DNA of 64,000 nucleotides, from NCBI RefSeq assembly GCF_004798965.1, contig NZ_SDSD01000008.1, positions 1 through 64,000 on the forward strand, read 5' to 3'. Positions within the stretch are counted from its first letter, which is position 1. The number at the start of each line of letters is the position of its first letter. Positions 53,943 through 62,293 of the stretch are shown here, piece after piece. The DNA comes from Onishia niordana. GTDB lineage: Bacteria; Pseudomonadota; Gammaproteobacteria; Pseudomonadales; Halomonadaceae. The position numbers and the translations under genes were made by a program. The notes under the pieces were generated by a model. The model saw only the letters and a program-made list of their open reading frames with translations, searched no databases and was not told the DNA's origin.

Positions 53943-55246
53943 TCCCCATGGACTGGATCTTCGTGTTGCCGTGGCTGCTGTTCGCGCTGCTCGGTGTGCT
54001 GATCGTTGCCGGTGTACCGATCGCCATGGCCCTGGTGCTGACCGCTGTCGGCATCATCTTCCTGGACCCGCGGCTCACCTACTGGGTGATGTTCCAGCGC
54101 ATGTACAACGGCATGGATTCCTTCGTGCTGCTCGCCGTACCGTTGTTCCTGCTGGCCGGCAATCTGATGAATGCCGCCCGCATCACCGACCGTCTGATCA
54201 CCCTGTGCATGCGCCTAGTCGGCCATTTCAAGGGTGCGCTGGCCCACGTCAACGTGATGGTCAGCATGCTGTTCGCTGGCGTTTCAGGCTCGTCCACCGC
54301 CGATAGCGCCGGCGTCGGCACCGTGCTGATTCCGGCCATGAAGCGCGAGGGCTACCCGGTCAATTTTGCCGTGGCGGTCACCGCTGCTTCATCGGTGATG
54401 GGCATCATTATCCCGCCTTCGATCAATATGATCGTCTGGGGCGCGCTGACCAACACCTCGATCGCCGGGCTCTTCCTCGGCGGCATCCTGCCCGGGGTGA
54501 TGATCGGCGGCGCGCAGCTGGCACTCAACATGGGGTATGTGCGCCGCTATCAGGTACCCGTGAGAAAGCGGGCGTCACTTGCTGAGTTGATGAGCTCCGG
54601 TAAGGACGGCCTGCTGGCCGCGGGCATTCCGGTGGTCATCATCGGTGGCATCACGCTGGGACTGGTCACCCCCACCGAGGCCGCCGTCATCGCGGTGCTG
54701 TATGCCCTGGTGCTGGGCTTCGTGGTCTATCGGGAGCTCAACCCGCGTCAGGTACTCAACGCCTCGACCGACACCGTGCGCCTGTGTTCGCTGTCACTGT
54801 TCAGCTTGGTCGGCGCGGCGATATTTGGTTACCTGATCAGCTTCTATCAGATTCCCCCGAAGCTGATGGCGGGCGTCAGCATCAACGACCCGATCGTTCT
54901 GCTGCTGATCATGACCGCGGTGATGCTGCTGATCGGCACCTTCATGGACTCGCTGCCGGCGATGGCCATCATGGCGCCCATCTTCCAGCCACTGGCCATG
55001 CAGGCCGGGGTGCATCCCGTCCAGTTCGGGGTCATCGGCGTGATGGCACTGGGGCTTGGTCTGATCACCCCGCCCTATGGACTCTGCCTGATGATCTCGG
55101 CCAAGATCGGTGGCATTCCGCTTCTCAAGGCGCTAGGCACCACCCTGCTCTACCTGGCGGTAATGCTCGCGGTGATCGTGCTGCTGATCGTCTACCCAGA
55201 CCTGGTACTGGCGATTCCGCGTCTGATCGCACCCGACTTTGTTTGA
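53939..55246 (+). CDS. dctM: TRAP large permease subunit, DctM family
   Basis: Large sodium-coupled permease subunit, 435 aa, about 12 helices. Marks are VLLAVPLFLLAGNLMN, AGVSGSSTADSAGVGTVLIPAM, SSVMGIIIPPSINMIVWG, LLIGTFMDSLPAMAIMAPIF and LITPPYGLCLMISAKI. It completes the dctP-Q-M operon and probably replaces KguT as the uptake route for the kgu pathway. Confidence 0.94.
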   Translation: MIPMDWIFVLPWLLFALLGVLIVAGVPIAMALVLTAVGIIFLDPRLTYWVMFQRMYNGMDSFVLLAVPLFLLAGNLMNAARITDRLITLCMRLVGHFKGALAHVNVMVSMLFAGVSGSSTADSAGVGTVLIPAMKREGYPVNFAVAVTAASSVMGIIIPPSINMIVWGALTNTSIAGLFLGGILPGVMIGGAQLALNMGYVRRYQVPVRKRASLAELMSSGKDGLLAAGIPVVIIGGITLGLVTPTEAAVIAVLYALVLGFVVYRELNPRQVLNASTDTVRLCSLSLFSLVGAAIFGYLISFYQIPPKLMAGVSINDPIVLLLIMTAVMLLIGTFMDSLPAMAIMAPIFQPLAMQAGVHPVQFGVIGVMALGLGLITPPYGLCLMISAKIGGIPLLKALGTTLLYLAVMLAVIVLLIVYPDLVLAIPRLIAPDFV

Positions 55247-55254
55247 TCTTCCAA

Positions 55255-55273
55255 GGGCTCACGAGGTGGGCCC
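55255..55273 (+). terminator. Weak hairpin after dctM
   Basis: 8-bp stem GGGCTCAC/GTGGGCCC (one U.G pair) with a GAG loop, 9 bp past the dctM stop, followed by GTCCTATTCT. It has a weak T-tract, so the phosphatase gene 28 bp on may still be co-transcribed. Confidence 0.35.
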
Positions 55274-55300
55274 GTCCTATTCTGCTCCCGCGAGGTTTTC

Positions 55301-55969
55301 ATGACGCCGCCCCTATGCCTGCTGTTCGACTCCGATGGCACCCTGGTCGATAGCGAGATCCTGCTTGCCGAGGTCATGGCGGAGGTCCTGACGCCCTTCG
55401 GCCTGCCCTTCAGCGCCCAGCAATACATGGAGGAGTTTCGCGGCGTGCGTTTCCTTTCCATCGTTCGAGCACTCGAGGCACGCTTCGGGGCTCTCGACGA
55501 GCAACAACTAGAAGATATGGAAGCCGCCATGCGTGAACGCATGGCGGCGCGCATGCAAGCCGAGCTCAAGGCGGTCGATGGCATGCCGAACGCACTGGAG
55601 GCACTCGCCGCCTATCCCCGCGCCGTGGTCTCCAACGGCCCGGAGGCCAAGATCCGCTGCGCCATGCAGAGCACCCAGCTGGCACACCACTTCGGCGACC
55701 GCCTGTTCAGCGCCTATGCCCTGGGCGTCTGGAAACCCGACCCGGCGCTCTACCTCAAGGCCGCCGAGGCCATGGGCTATCCACCCAGTCGCTGTGTGGT
55801 GATCGATGATGCCGCCGTGGGCGTGGAAGCCGGGCTCGCCGCCGGCATGCAGGTGGTGCATCTCAACCACTTCCCTGAGGAAGAAATCACGCCCGACGGT
55901 GCCCACGCCATTCGTCATGCCCGCGAACTGCCCGCGGTGATCGAACGACTCTCCCAGCTAAGCGACTGA
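55301..55969 (+). CDS. HAD phosphatase, YieH-like, copy 1
   Basis: HAD-superfamily phosphatase of 222 aa with a cap domain of the beta-phosphoglucomutase group. The nucleophile motif is LLFDSDGTLVDSE (DxDGT), then VVSNGPEAKIRCAM, WKPDPALYLKAAEAMG and VVIDDAAVGVEAG. The wording is close to my memory of E. coli YieH, a 6-phosphogluconate phosphatase. Beside the kgu genes, which yield 6-phosphogluconate, this is a sensible role but not proven. A paralogue follows 367 bp later. Confidence 0.75.
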   Translation: MTPPLCLLFDSDGTLVDSEILLAEVMAEVLTPFGLPFSAQQYMEEFRGVRFLSIVRALEARFGALDEQQLEDMEAAMRERMAARMQAELKAVDGMPNALEALAAYPRAVVSNGPEAKIRCAMQSTQLAHHFGDRLFSAYALGVWKPDPALYLKAAEAMGYPPSRCVVIDDAAVGVEAGLAAGMQVVHLNHFPEEEITPDGAHAIRHARELPAVIERLSQLSD

Positions 55970-55986
55970 TTAAAAGCATTTTAATC
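55968..55986. promoter_or_regulatory. AT-rich palindrome after HAD copy 1
   Basis: GATTAAAA-GCA-TTTTAATC, a perfect 8-bp inverted repeat that overlaps the stop codon of the phosphatase gene. It is strikingly AT-rich for this genome. It could be a terminator with a weak stem or a regulator site; I cannot tell which. Confidence 0.35.
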
Positions 55987-56336
55987 CCCCGATTACGCTC
56001 CTTGCTGACTCAGCGACCGTCGCTGCTACCCGCATGTCGGGCGAGACACCCGCCTGATGAGCCATTTCGCTCGCTACACGTACATGCCCACTGGCTGACG
56101 TATTCGTCTTCTCTGCGTCACAACAACCCGTGCCGGCGGTCATTGCCGGCAGGGTTCCACAACATCGACGCGACACTTAAAATTGCAATTACGACACCGC
56201 AAATTAAAGAACACTGTTCCAAAATTGACTACACTGGCGGTATGATCCAACACCACAGCACTCAATATCCGGCGAAGCGTGCCGATAACGGTAAGGTTGG
56301 TTTGATGTTTCCCTGTCTTGCCTCAGAGGATCGGCG
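55987..56336. other. Spacer between the two phosphatase genes
   Basis: About 350 bp without a gene. The first half holds an extended hairpin, TGCCGGC/GCCGGCA (56131-56151) flanked by AACCC/GGGTT. From about 56160 to 56270 it is unusually AT-rich (AAAATTGCAATTACG, CAAATTAAAGAACACTG) and looks like a promoter region for the second phosphatase gene. I could not place a -35/-10 pair with confidence. Confidence 0.5.
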
Positions 56337-57014
56337 ATGACAATTCCGCGATGCCTGCTTTTCGACTGTGACGGCACCCTAGTCGACAGCGAACCCCTAT
56401 TGGCTGCCGAAATGTCGGCCAGCCTGTCAGCATTGGGGTTACCCTTCACCCCCAGTGACTACATGGCCGAGTTTCGCGGCGCCCGCTTCATCAACATCGT
56501 CACCGAATTGCAGCGCCGTCATGGCACGGTCGACCCCGACGCTCTACGCCGCGGGGAGGCCACCATGCGCTCTCGCTTGTCCGAACGACTGGCCAGCGAG
56601 GTAACGCCATTGCCCGGTGTTCGCGAAGCACTGGATGCACTGGCCGGCTACCCTCGGGCAGTGGTCTCCAATGGCCCCGAGGTCAAGATTCGCACCGGCC
56701 TATCGACCTCTGGCCTGAGTGACTATTTCGGTGACCGCCTGTTTAGCGGCTATACCGCACAGTGCTGGAAGCCGGACCCCTGCCTTTACCTGCATGCCGC
56801 GACCCTGATGGGGTATGAAGCCCGTGAATGCGTTGCCATCGACGACTCGACCGTCGGCGTCAAGGCGGCACTGGCCGCCGGCATGCAAGTGATTCATCTG
56901 AACCGCTTCCCGGATGTCGAGACCACGCCGGAGGGGGCGATCCAGATCAGCAACATGCATCAGCTGCCCACCGTGATCGCCCACCTGGCTCATGAGGCCG
57001 TCGCCAGTCTCTGA
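56337..57014 (+). CDS. HAD phosphatase, YieH-like, copy 2
   Basis: Paralogue of the preceding phosphatase, 225 aa, with the same motif order: LLFDCDGTLVDSE, EFRGARFINIV, VVSNGPEVKIRTGL, LFSGYTAQCWKPDPCLYLHAA and AIDDSTVGVKAALAAGMQV. GAGGA lies 7 nt upstream of the ATG. The two proteins are clearly tandem duplicates but have diverged widely. The AT-rich region upstream suggests separate expression. Confidence 0.75.
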   Translation: MTIPRCLLFDCDGTLVDSEPLLAAEMSASLSALGLPFTPSDYMAEFRGARFINIVTELQRRHGTVDPDALRRGEATMRSRLSERLASEVTPLPGVREALDALAGYPRAVVSNGPEVKIRTGLSTSGLSDYFGDRLFSGYTAQCWKPDPCLYLHAATLMGYEARECVAIDDSTVGVKAALAAGMQVIHLNRFPDVETTPEGAIQISNMHQLPTVIAHLAHEAVASL

Positions 57015-57032
57015 CCGACGCTTTGCACACCG

Positions 57033-57074
57033 ACTTGTCCACACCTCTTATCGCGCGATGCATTGTGGACAAGT
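57033..57074. repeat. Nested inverted repeat with DnaA-box-like arms
   Basis: Perfect 11-bp inverted repeat ACTTGTCCACA (57033-57043) / TGTGGACAAGT (57064-57074) around a 20-bp spacer that itself contains the 10-bp palindrome ATCGCGCGAT (57050-57059). TTGTCCACA differs by one base from the DnaA box TTATCCACA. It lies between the second phosphatase gene and the SUI1 gene. Confidence 0.5.
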
Positions 57075-57184
57075 GGCGGTGAAAGCGTGCGTCGCGGATA
57101 GGTTTGCCAGGGCATCACTCTCGGCGCTTCGCCACCGACTGGGTTATCATGATGTTGTAAATTTTTCAGCGCCAGGAGCGCGAC

Positions 57185-57559
57185 ATGGCTTCCCTGAACG
57201 ATCAACTGCGCGGCCTCGTCTATTCCACTGAGCACGGCGAGACCTGCCCCGACTGCCGCCAGCCGATCAACGACTGCGAGTGTCAGGCAGTGGCAGAACG
57301 CGAGCGTCTCGCTGCCTTGGATGGCATCGTGCGCATCCGCCGCGAGACGAGCGGTCGCAAGGGCAAGGGCGTGACGCTCATCGACGGGGTACCGCTACCC
57401 GAAACCGAGCTAAAGACCCTGGCCAAGGCGCTCAAGAAGCGTTGCGGCACCGGCGGCGCGGTCAAGGACGGAGTGATCGAGATTCAGGGCGATCAACGAG
57501 AGGCCTTGAAGGACGCACTGGAAGCCAAGGGGTACAAGGTCAAGCTGGCCGGCGGTTAA
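57185..57559 (+). CDS. SUI1/YciH-family translation factor homologue
   Basis: eIF1/SUI1-like protein, 124 aa, with CCAGGAG upstream. An N-terminal zinc-ribbon-like stretch (CPDCRQPINDCEC) precedes the SUI1 fold (about 45-122, GRKGKGVTLIDG, LAKALKKRCGTGGAVKDG, IEIQGDQREALKDAL). The E. coli relative YciH influences initiation fidelity under stress. It is convergent with the sirtuin gene (18 bp apart). Confidence 0.88.
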   Translation: MASLNDQLRGLVYSTEHGETCPDCRQPINDCECQAVAERERLAALDGIVRIRRETSGRKGKGVTLIDGVPLPETELKTLAKALKKRCGTGGAVKDGVIEIQGDQREALKDALEAKGYKVKLAGG

Positions 57560-57577
57560 GCGACGCCCTGGCTGTCG

Positions 57578-58450
57578 CTACTTCAAAGCCGCGACCAGCG
57601 AGGTAAGCGTGGTGCCGATCGGCTGTTCGAGCTTGAGGGCAAACAGCTCATCTGCCCGCGTACGGCCAAGGTTGAGACAGGCGATAGGCGTGCCGCCCTT
57701 GGCCGCGACCCGGGCGAAACGGTAGCCCGAATAGACCATCAGCGACGAGCCAACGACCAGCAGCGCATCGGCGTCACTCACGGCAGCAAGCGCCGCCTCG
57801 ACCCGGGCCGTCGGCACGCTGTCACCGAAGAACACTACGTCCGGCTTGAGCACGCCCTGCCCGCAACGGCCGCACGGCGGCACCCGGAAATCCGAGAAGT
57901 CGACCTCGAGTTCGGCATCGCCATCGGGGCCGGCCACGGCGTCAAGCTCAAGCCAGTCAGGATTACGGGCTTCGAGTTCGGCATGCAGATCGTGGCGCAT
58001 GCGCAGTGCCTGGCAACTCATGCAACGAACAAGCTCCGCCCGGCCATGCAGATCGATGACACGTCGATTGCCGGCACGCTGGTGCAGGCCATCGACATTC
58101 TGGGTAATCAAGGTATGCACATGGCCCAACGCCTCAAGCCGGGCAAGGGCAAGATGTGCCGGCCCCGGACGCGCCTCGCTAAGTGCTTTGAAGCCAACCA
58201 GCGCCCGGGCCCAGTAACGCTGGCGAGAGGCATGGCTTTGCATGAAGTGCTGGTGCTGCATGGGCGGCGGGCGCTTCCAGTCGCCGGCGGCATCTCGGTA
58301 ATCGGGAATGCCGCTTTCGGTACTGACCCCGGCGCCGGTCAGCACGACGAGCCGCGGATGAGCACGTACAAAGGCGACGAGAGCGGCAACATCGACGTCA
58401 TCAACGATAGAGTGATCGATATCAACACGTGAGATAGATGACGGATGCAT
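57578..58450 (-). CDS. Sir2-family NAD-dependent deacylase
   Basis: Sirtuin, 290 aa. ATG 58450 gives the usual length; an upstream extension of the frame to 58750 is non-conserved. NAD-binding marks are VVLTGAGVSTESGIPDYRD and ITQNVDGLHQRAG, the catalytic histidine is in DLHGR, and zinc is held by CMSC and CGRC. KPDVVFFGD and VGSSLMVYSGYRF complete the fold. It resembles the class II (SIRT4-like) bacterial group, whose targets are poorly known. It probably removes acyl groups from protein lysines. Confidence 0.92.
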   Translation of the reverse strand: MHPSSISRVDIDHSIVDDVDVAALVAFVRAHPRLVVLTGAGVSTESGIPDYRDAAGDWKRPPPMQHQHFMQSHASRQRYWARALVGFKALSEARPGPAHLALARLEALGHVHTLITQNVDGLHQRAGNRRVIDLHGRAELVRCMSCQALRMRHDLHAELEARNPDWLELDAVAGPDGDAELEVDFSDFRVPPCGRCGQGVLKPDVVFFGDSVPTARVEAALAAVSDADALLVVGSSLMVYSGYRFARVAAKGGTPIACLNLGRTRADELFALKLEQPIGTTLTSLVAALK

Positions 58451-58583
58451 GGCCTCTCTACTCTTGGTGGCGGCAATCAGATTGCTAGGAAGCGCTGTCG
58501 CCTCTATGCATCTTGGGCGTGGCCTCGACTTCCGCGGCCCTCTAGAATGAATCCCTCGTATCCCTTCGGGCAAGGAGGCCGTG

Positions 58584-59495
58584 ATGGCCTGGCTGGAATA
58601 CCTGCTACCCCTGATTTTCCTATTCCCGCTGGCGGCCATGGCGGTCATCGTGGTGGCGCTGCGCAACCTGCACGACGCGCGTGTGAGCTCCCCTTTCGAC
58701 GCCCATCCTCTGCGCGGCCCCGGCCAGGCACTTCGCGACCGGCTCGACAACGCCTTCGCGGGCCTGTTCCTGGATGGCGCTCTAGGCCCGATCGTGGTGC
58801 TCGCGCCGATGGTCTATGGCATGGGGCGAATGCTCTTTGCCGACAGCCAGAACTGGCTAGAATGGTCACTCTACGGGGGGCTCAGCACAGCGCTGGTGCT
58901 GATCTGCTGCCTGCGCCTGATCCGTGACTTCCAGCGTATTCGGCGCCTCAAGCTGGGGCTTGCCTGTGAACTGGCCGTGGGGCAGGAGCTGCAACGCCTG
59001 GTGCGTCCCGAGACCCACCCGTTTTTCATCTTCCACGACATCCCTGCCGATACCTACACCATCGATCACGTAGCGGTCACGCCCCACGGAGTGTTCGTGA
59101 TCGAAACCCGCGCACGAATTCAGCCATTGGATGCACGTGGTGTGCCGCAATCACAGGTAGCCGTAGAACCTAATCGGTTACGTTTTCCCGGCTGGAGCGA
59201 GCGCAAACCATTGCTCAAGACCCGCCAGGCAACGACCTGGCTACACCAATGGCTGAGCCGTGAATGCGGCACCGAGGTGCCTGTGGTCGGTATTCTCGCC
59301 CTACCCGGCTGGAACATAGAAAGCCGAGAGGCTCCTGTAGACATCCAGGTGGTCGACGGCGACCGACTCGCCGATTTAATCACGCAGACCCGGCTCGCGC
59401 CGCTACCTGATGAGCTTCATGAGCATATCAACCAGGCGCTAATGCGCCGTGGCACCCACCTACTGCCAGCACATATCGCAGGCCCCTCTCTATAG
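58584..59495 (+). CDS. Membrane protein with NERD domain
   Basis: 303 aa. I choose ATG 58584, 5 nt after AAGGAGG; GTG 58581 is too close. Two or three hydrophobic helices lie in residues 1-115 (YLLPLIFLFPLAAMAVIVVAL; FLDGALGPIVVLAPMVYG; STALVLICCLRLI). The C-terminal part (about 125-250) is a nuclease-related domain with FHDIPADTYTIDHVAVTPHG, then VFVIETRARIQ and a lysine/tryptophan-poor tail. NERD proteins may process DNA or RNA, but the activity is undemonstrated. It is a single gene. Confidence 0.72.
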   Translation: MAWLEYLLPLIFLFPLAAMAVIVVALRNLHDARVSSPFDAHPLRGPGQALRDRLDNAFAGLFLDGALGPIVVLAPMVYGMGRMLFADSQNWLEWSLYGGLSTALVLICCLRLIRDFQRIRRLKLGLACELAVGQELQRLVRPETHPFFIFHDIPADTYTIDHVAVTPHGVFVIETRARIQPLDARGVPQSQVAVEPNRLRFPGWSERKPLLKTRQATTWLHQWLSRECGTEVPVVGILALPGWNIESREAPVDIQVVDGDRLADLITQTRLAPLPDELHEHINQALMRRGTHLLPAHIAGPSL

Positions 59496-59869
59496 CGCTT
59501 GCCAATGACGCTTGCCAATAACGCTTTTCAGCAGCGCTTCCCAAACGCTCCTCGATGTCGTCTCTTCCTCACGTCTCCGCCGTCGCTGGTGCGGGCCTCT
59601 ATGCCCAACCCACATCCTGCGCGCTGATCTTCGTCAGCACCTCTCGCACCAACCATCTAAGCCTTTCACCAGCCCGCCAACCTTAGAAAAAGCCTACCTT
59701 GGATTAGCAAAAGTCAGCTAGGCATTACGCTTACAACCCCTCTAATCTGTAACACATAAAGAACGTTGCATTACAAAAAATAACTATCAGGCAACTTCAG
59801 AGAGCAGCGCATCCCGATGGCAGGCTCGGTGACGCCTGCCTCGTTTTCGTTAACGCAGAGGAATGGGTC
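59496..59869. other. Leader region upstream of pgaA
   Basis: About 370 bp. It begins with a tandem direct repeat GCTTGCCAAT at 59497-59506 and 59510-59519 (13-bp period), with further CGCTT copies after. From about 59690 it is AT-rich (TTACAAAAAATAACTATC) and should carry the pgaA promoter. It ends with a hairpin-plus-T-run listed separately. No gene is seen. Confidence 0.5.
59819..59850 (+). promoter_or_regulatory. Terminator-like hairpin in the pgaA leader
   Basis: GGCAGGC/GCCTGCC 7-bp stem with an 8-nt loop followed by TCGTTTTCGT, 20 bp before the pgaA start. As an intrinsic terminator just ahead of the start codon it could act as an attenuator of pga transcription, or as an RNA structure that affects translation. 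Confidence 0.45.
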
Positions 59870-62293
59870 ATGAAGAAGGTGATATGGGTATCCCTGTGCC
59901 TGTATTGCGCCGGGCTGGCACCTTTGGCTTCGGCAGCAACAAGCGACGTTGATGCCCGGCGTGAAGCCTGGGTGGTCATGGCGCGTGAAGGCGAACTTGA
60001 CCGGGCGATAAACGGCCTGAGCGCACTCTATGAAGCGACCGACGATGCCAAGGTAAGAGACGACCTGATTGCTCTGCGCCTTCGCGCAGGGCGAGATCAG
60101 GCGGCACTGGACACCTGTACTAACTGCTCACTCGATGATTATTCGGCGGTGAGTCTTGAAGCGCTCGGTGGCGCCGCCCGTCGTCAGAGCGACCTCCCGC
60201 AGGCGCTCGCCTTCTATCAGACGCTGCTGCTACGCGACCCTGATCAAAGCCAAGGCTGGCTAGGCCTGGCACTGACGAGTATCGATCAGGGCTTCTATTC
60301 CTCGGCCAGCATGGCACTCTCCCGCTACGAGGAGCGCTTTGGCCGTACCGACGACTGGCTGGAAGCGCGCGCTTATATGGCCGCGCGCAGTGATGACTCA
60401 CTTTCCGAGATTCAGAACCGTCAACTGCTGGTCGAACAGCAACCCCGCAATGAAGCGGAAGTACAGGCGCTGTATCGCCTGTCGCTGACGCTTGGCGCCA
60501 CCCGAGCGGCATCACGACTGCTCGAGCGTTATCCCGACGCCTTCACCGGCACCGATCGACTCTGGCTGGATTACTATGCCGCCGCCGCCGACCTGCGCTT
60601 GGCGAAAAACACCAGCGAGATTCACCGTGCCGAGGCGGGGCTTGCCAATCTCAGCCGAATCATCGGCACCGACGGCGCGGACCCAAGCCTGGTGCGACGC
60701 GCCGAGTACGACAAGGTCGCCGCACTGGTCCTGCTGCGTCGATTCGAGGAGGCCGAGGCACTGTCGACAGACCTCGCCTCTCGCCACGGACAGCTGCCCG
60801 CCTATGTGAAAAAGGCCAGGGCCGATGCGCTCTTGGGTCTCGGTCGCCCGGAAGCCGCTGCCGTGAGCTATCAGGACCTAGTATTGACCCACCCCGACAT
60901 GGCGAAAGACCCCGAAGATCCGCTGTTCGAATCCCTGGTCTATGCCTACTCCGATGCCCAGAACTTCGCGCGCGCCGAGCGGGTGCTCGACGGCTGGGCG
61001 CGTCAGGAAGAACCCACTCGCTGGAACTTTACAGGCACCCAGCGCATCCCTAATCCCAACTATGACCGCGTTCAGCAGCTTGACGTCCTGCTCACCGCCT
61101 GGCGAGGCGACCTGGAGAGTGCCATGGAGCAGGTCGACGCACTGATTGACCGTGCCCCAGGCAACGCAAGCCTCTGGCGGCTGAGGGGAGATATCGCCAG
61201 CTGGCGAGGCTGGCCGCGCGAGGCGGAAGCGAACTATCAGCGCGCCCTGGGCCTTAGCTCACCCAGCGAAGGACTCTTTGCACGCTATGGCATTCTGAGC
61301 GCACGACTCGAACGCTCTCAGTGGCGGGATACCGTTGTCACCATCAAAGCGCATCAAGCCGAAGACCCACCCAGCGTCGGACTCGAAGGCCTGACCCGAG
61401 ATTACCGCGAACTACGCGCCGGCGGAGTGATCGTCGACGCCGAGCAATCCGATGCCCAAGGCAGTGGCTTGCAAAGCTCTCGTGACTGGGCCTACAAGAC
61501 GCGCCTGGAAGCGCCACGCAATGCAGCTGGATCACGCTTTTTCGCCGAGCGCATTGGCCTGTATGGAGAGTATGAGGGCGATGGCCTTTACGCGGCCTAT
61601 ACCAATGCCGGTTATGAATTCAACCTTTACCCGGCCACCCTGACGCTGGCCATCGGCGAGGGTGCTCAACTCAACGACAATGCCCTGGCATGGGGGCAAC
61701 TCGACTATGCCTTCAATGATCAATGGACGGCGGGGATGCGCATCGCCATCAATGCTGCCGAGACACCGCTGCGGGCACTGCGTGACGACATCTACGCCGA
61801 CCTCTACCAACTCGAGGCAAGCTACCGCCGCGATGAAGCCGGGGAGGGGAGCCTGTCGCTGGGCCTAATGGACCTGGAAGACGGCAACCTGCGCCAAGCG
61901 CTCAGTGCCGGCTGGCGCGAAACGCTTTATGACTATGACGCCTGGCAACTGGACGGCAGCCTGTCAATGGCGGGGTCGCGCAATGACGACATCGAGGCGA
62001 GCTACTTCAACCCGCGCAAAGATGCCAGCGGTAATGCCCAACTGACCGTCAGCCATCAAACGCCCCTGGGCTATCGGCAAGCCTTCCTACAGAGCCTGCA
62101 AATCGGGGCCGGAAGCTACTGGCAAGACACCTTCGGCAGCGATGCTACCTGGCTTATCGGTTACGGGCATGAATGGCTGTTCGCCCCTGTCCTGCGGTTC
62201 CGCTATGGCGTCATCCGCATGAAGAATGTCTACGATGGTTCGCCCGAGTACACCAATCGCGTGACGGCTGGCCTCGAGTGGAGGTTCTTATGA
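59870..62293 (+). CDS. pgaA: Poly-N-acetylglucosamine outer-membrane porin PgaA
   Basis: Exporter of poly-beta-1,6-N-acetylglucosamine across the outer membrane, 807 aa, the expected size. A Sec signal (about 1-23, ending ASA) is followed by a tetratricopeptide-rich periplasmic half (about 25-510). A C-terminal beta-barrel begins near residue 530 and ends with the aromatic signature GLEWRFL. AGAGGA lies upstream. Its TGA overlaps the pgaB ATG. pgaC and pgaD would be expected beyond the window. Confidence 0.9.
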   Translation: MKKVIWVSLCLYCAGLAPLASAATSDVDARREAWVVMAREGELDRAINGLSALYEATDDAKVRDDLIALRLRAGRDQAALDTCTNCSLDDYSAVSLEALGGAARRQSDLPQALAFYQTLLLRDPDQSQGWLGLALTSIDQGFYSSASMALSRYEERFGRTDDWLEARAYMAARSDDSLSEIQNRQLLVEQQPRNEAEVQALYRLSLTLGATRAASRLLERYPDAFTGTDRLWLDYYAAAADLRLAKNTSEIHRAEAGLANLSRIIGTDGADPSLVRRAEYDKVAALVLLRRFEEAEALSTDLASRHGQLPAYVKKARADALLGLGRPEAAAVSYQDLVLTHPDMAKDPEDPLFESLVYAYSDAQNFARAERVLDGWARQEEPTRWNFTGTQRIPNPNYDRVQQLDVLLTAWRGDLESAMEQVDALIDRAPGNASLWRLRGDIASWRGWPREAEANYQRALGLSSPSEGLFARYGILSARLERSQWRDTVVTIKAHQAEDPPSVGLEGLTRDYRELRAGGVIVDAEQSDAQGSGLQSSRDWAYKTRLEAPRNAAGSRFFAERIGLYGEYEGDGLYAAYTNAGYEFNLYPATLTLAIGEGAQLNDNALAWGQLDYAFNDQWTAGMRIAINAAETPLRALRDDIYADLYQLEASYRRDEAGEGSLSLGLMDLEDGNLRQALSAGWRETLYDYDAWQLDGSLSMAGSRNDDIEASYFNPRKDASGNAQLTVSHQTPLGYRQAFLQSLQIGAGSYWQDTFGSDATWLIGYGHEWLFAPVLRFRYGVIRMKNVYDGSPEYTNRVTAGLEWRFL

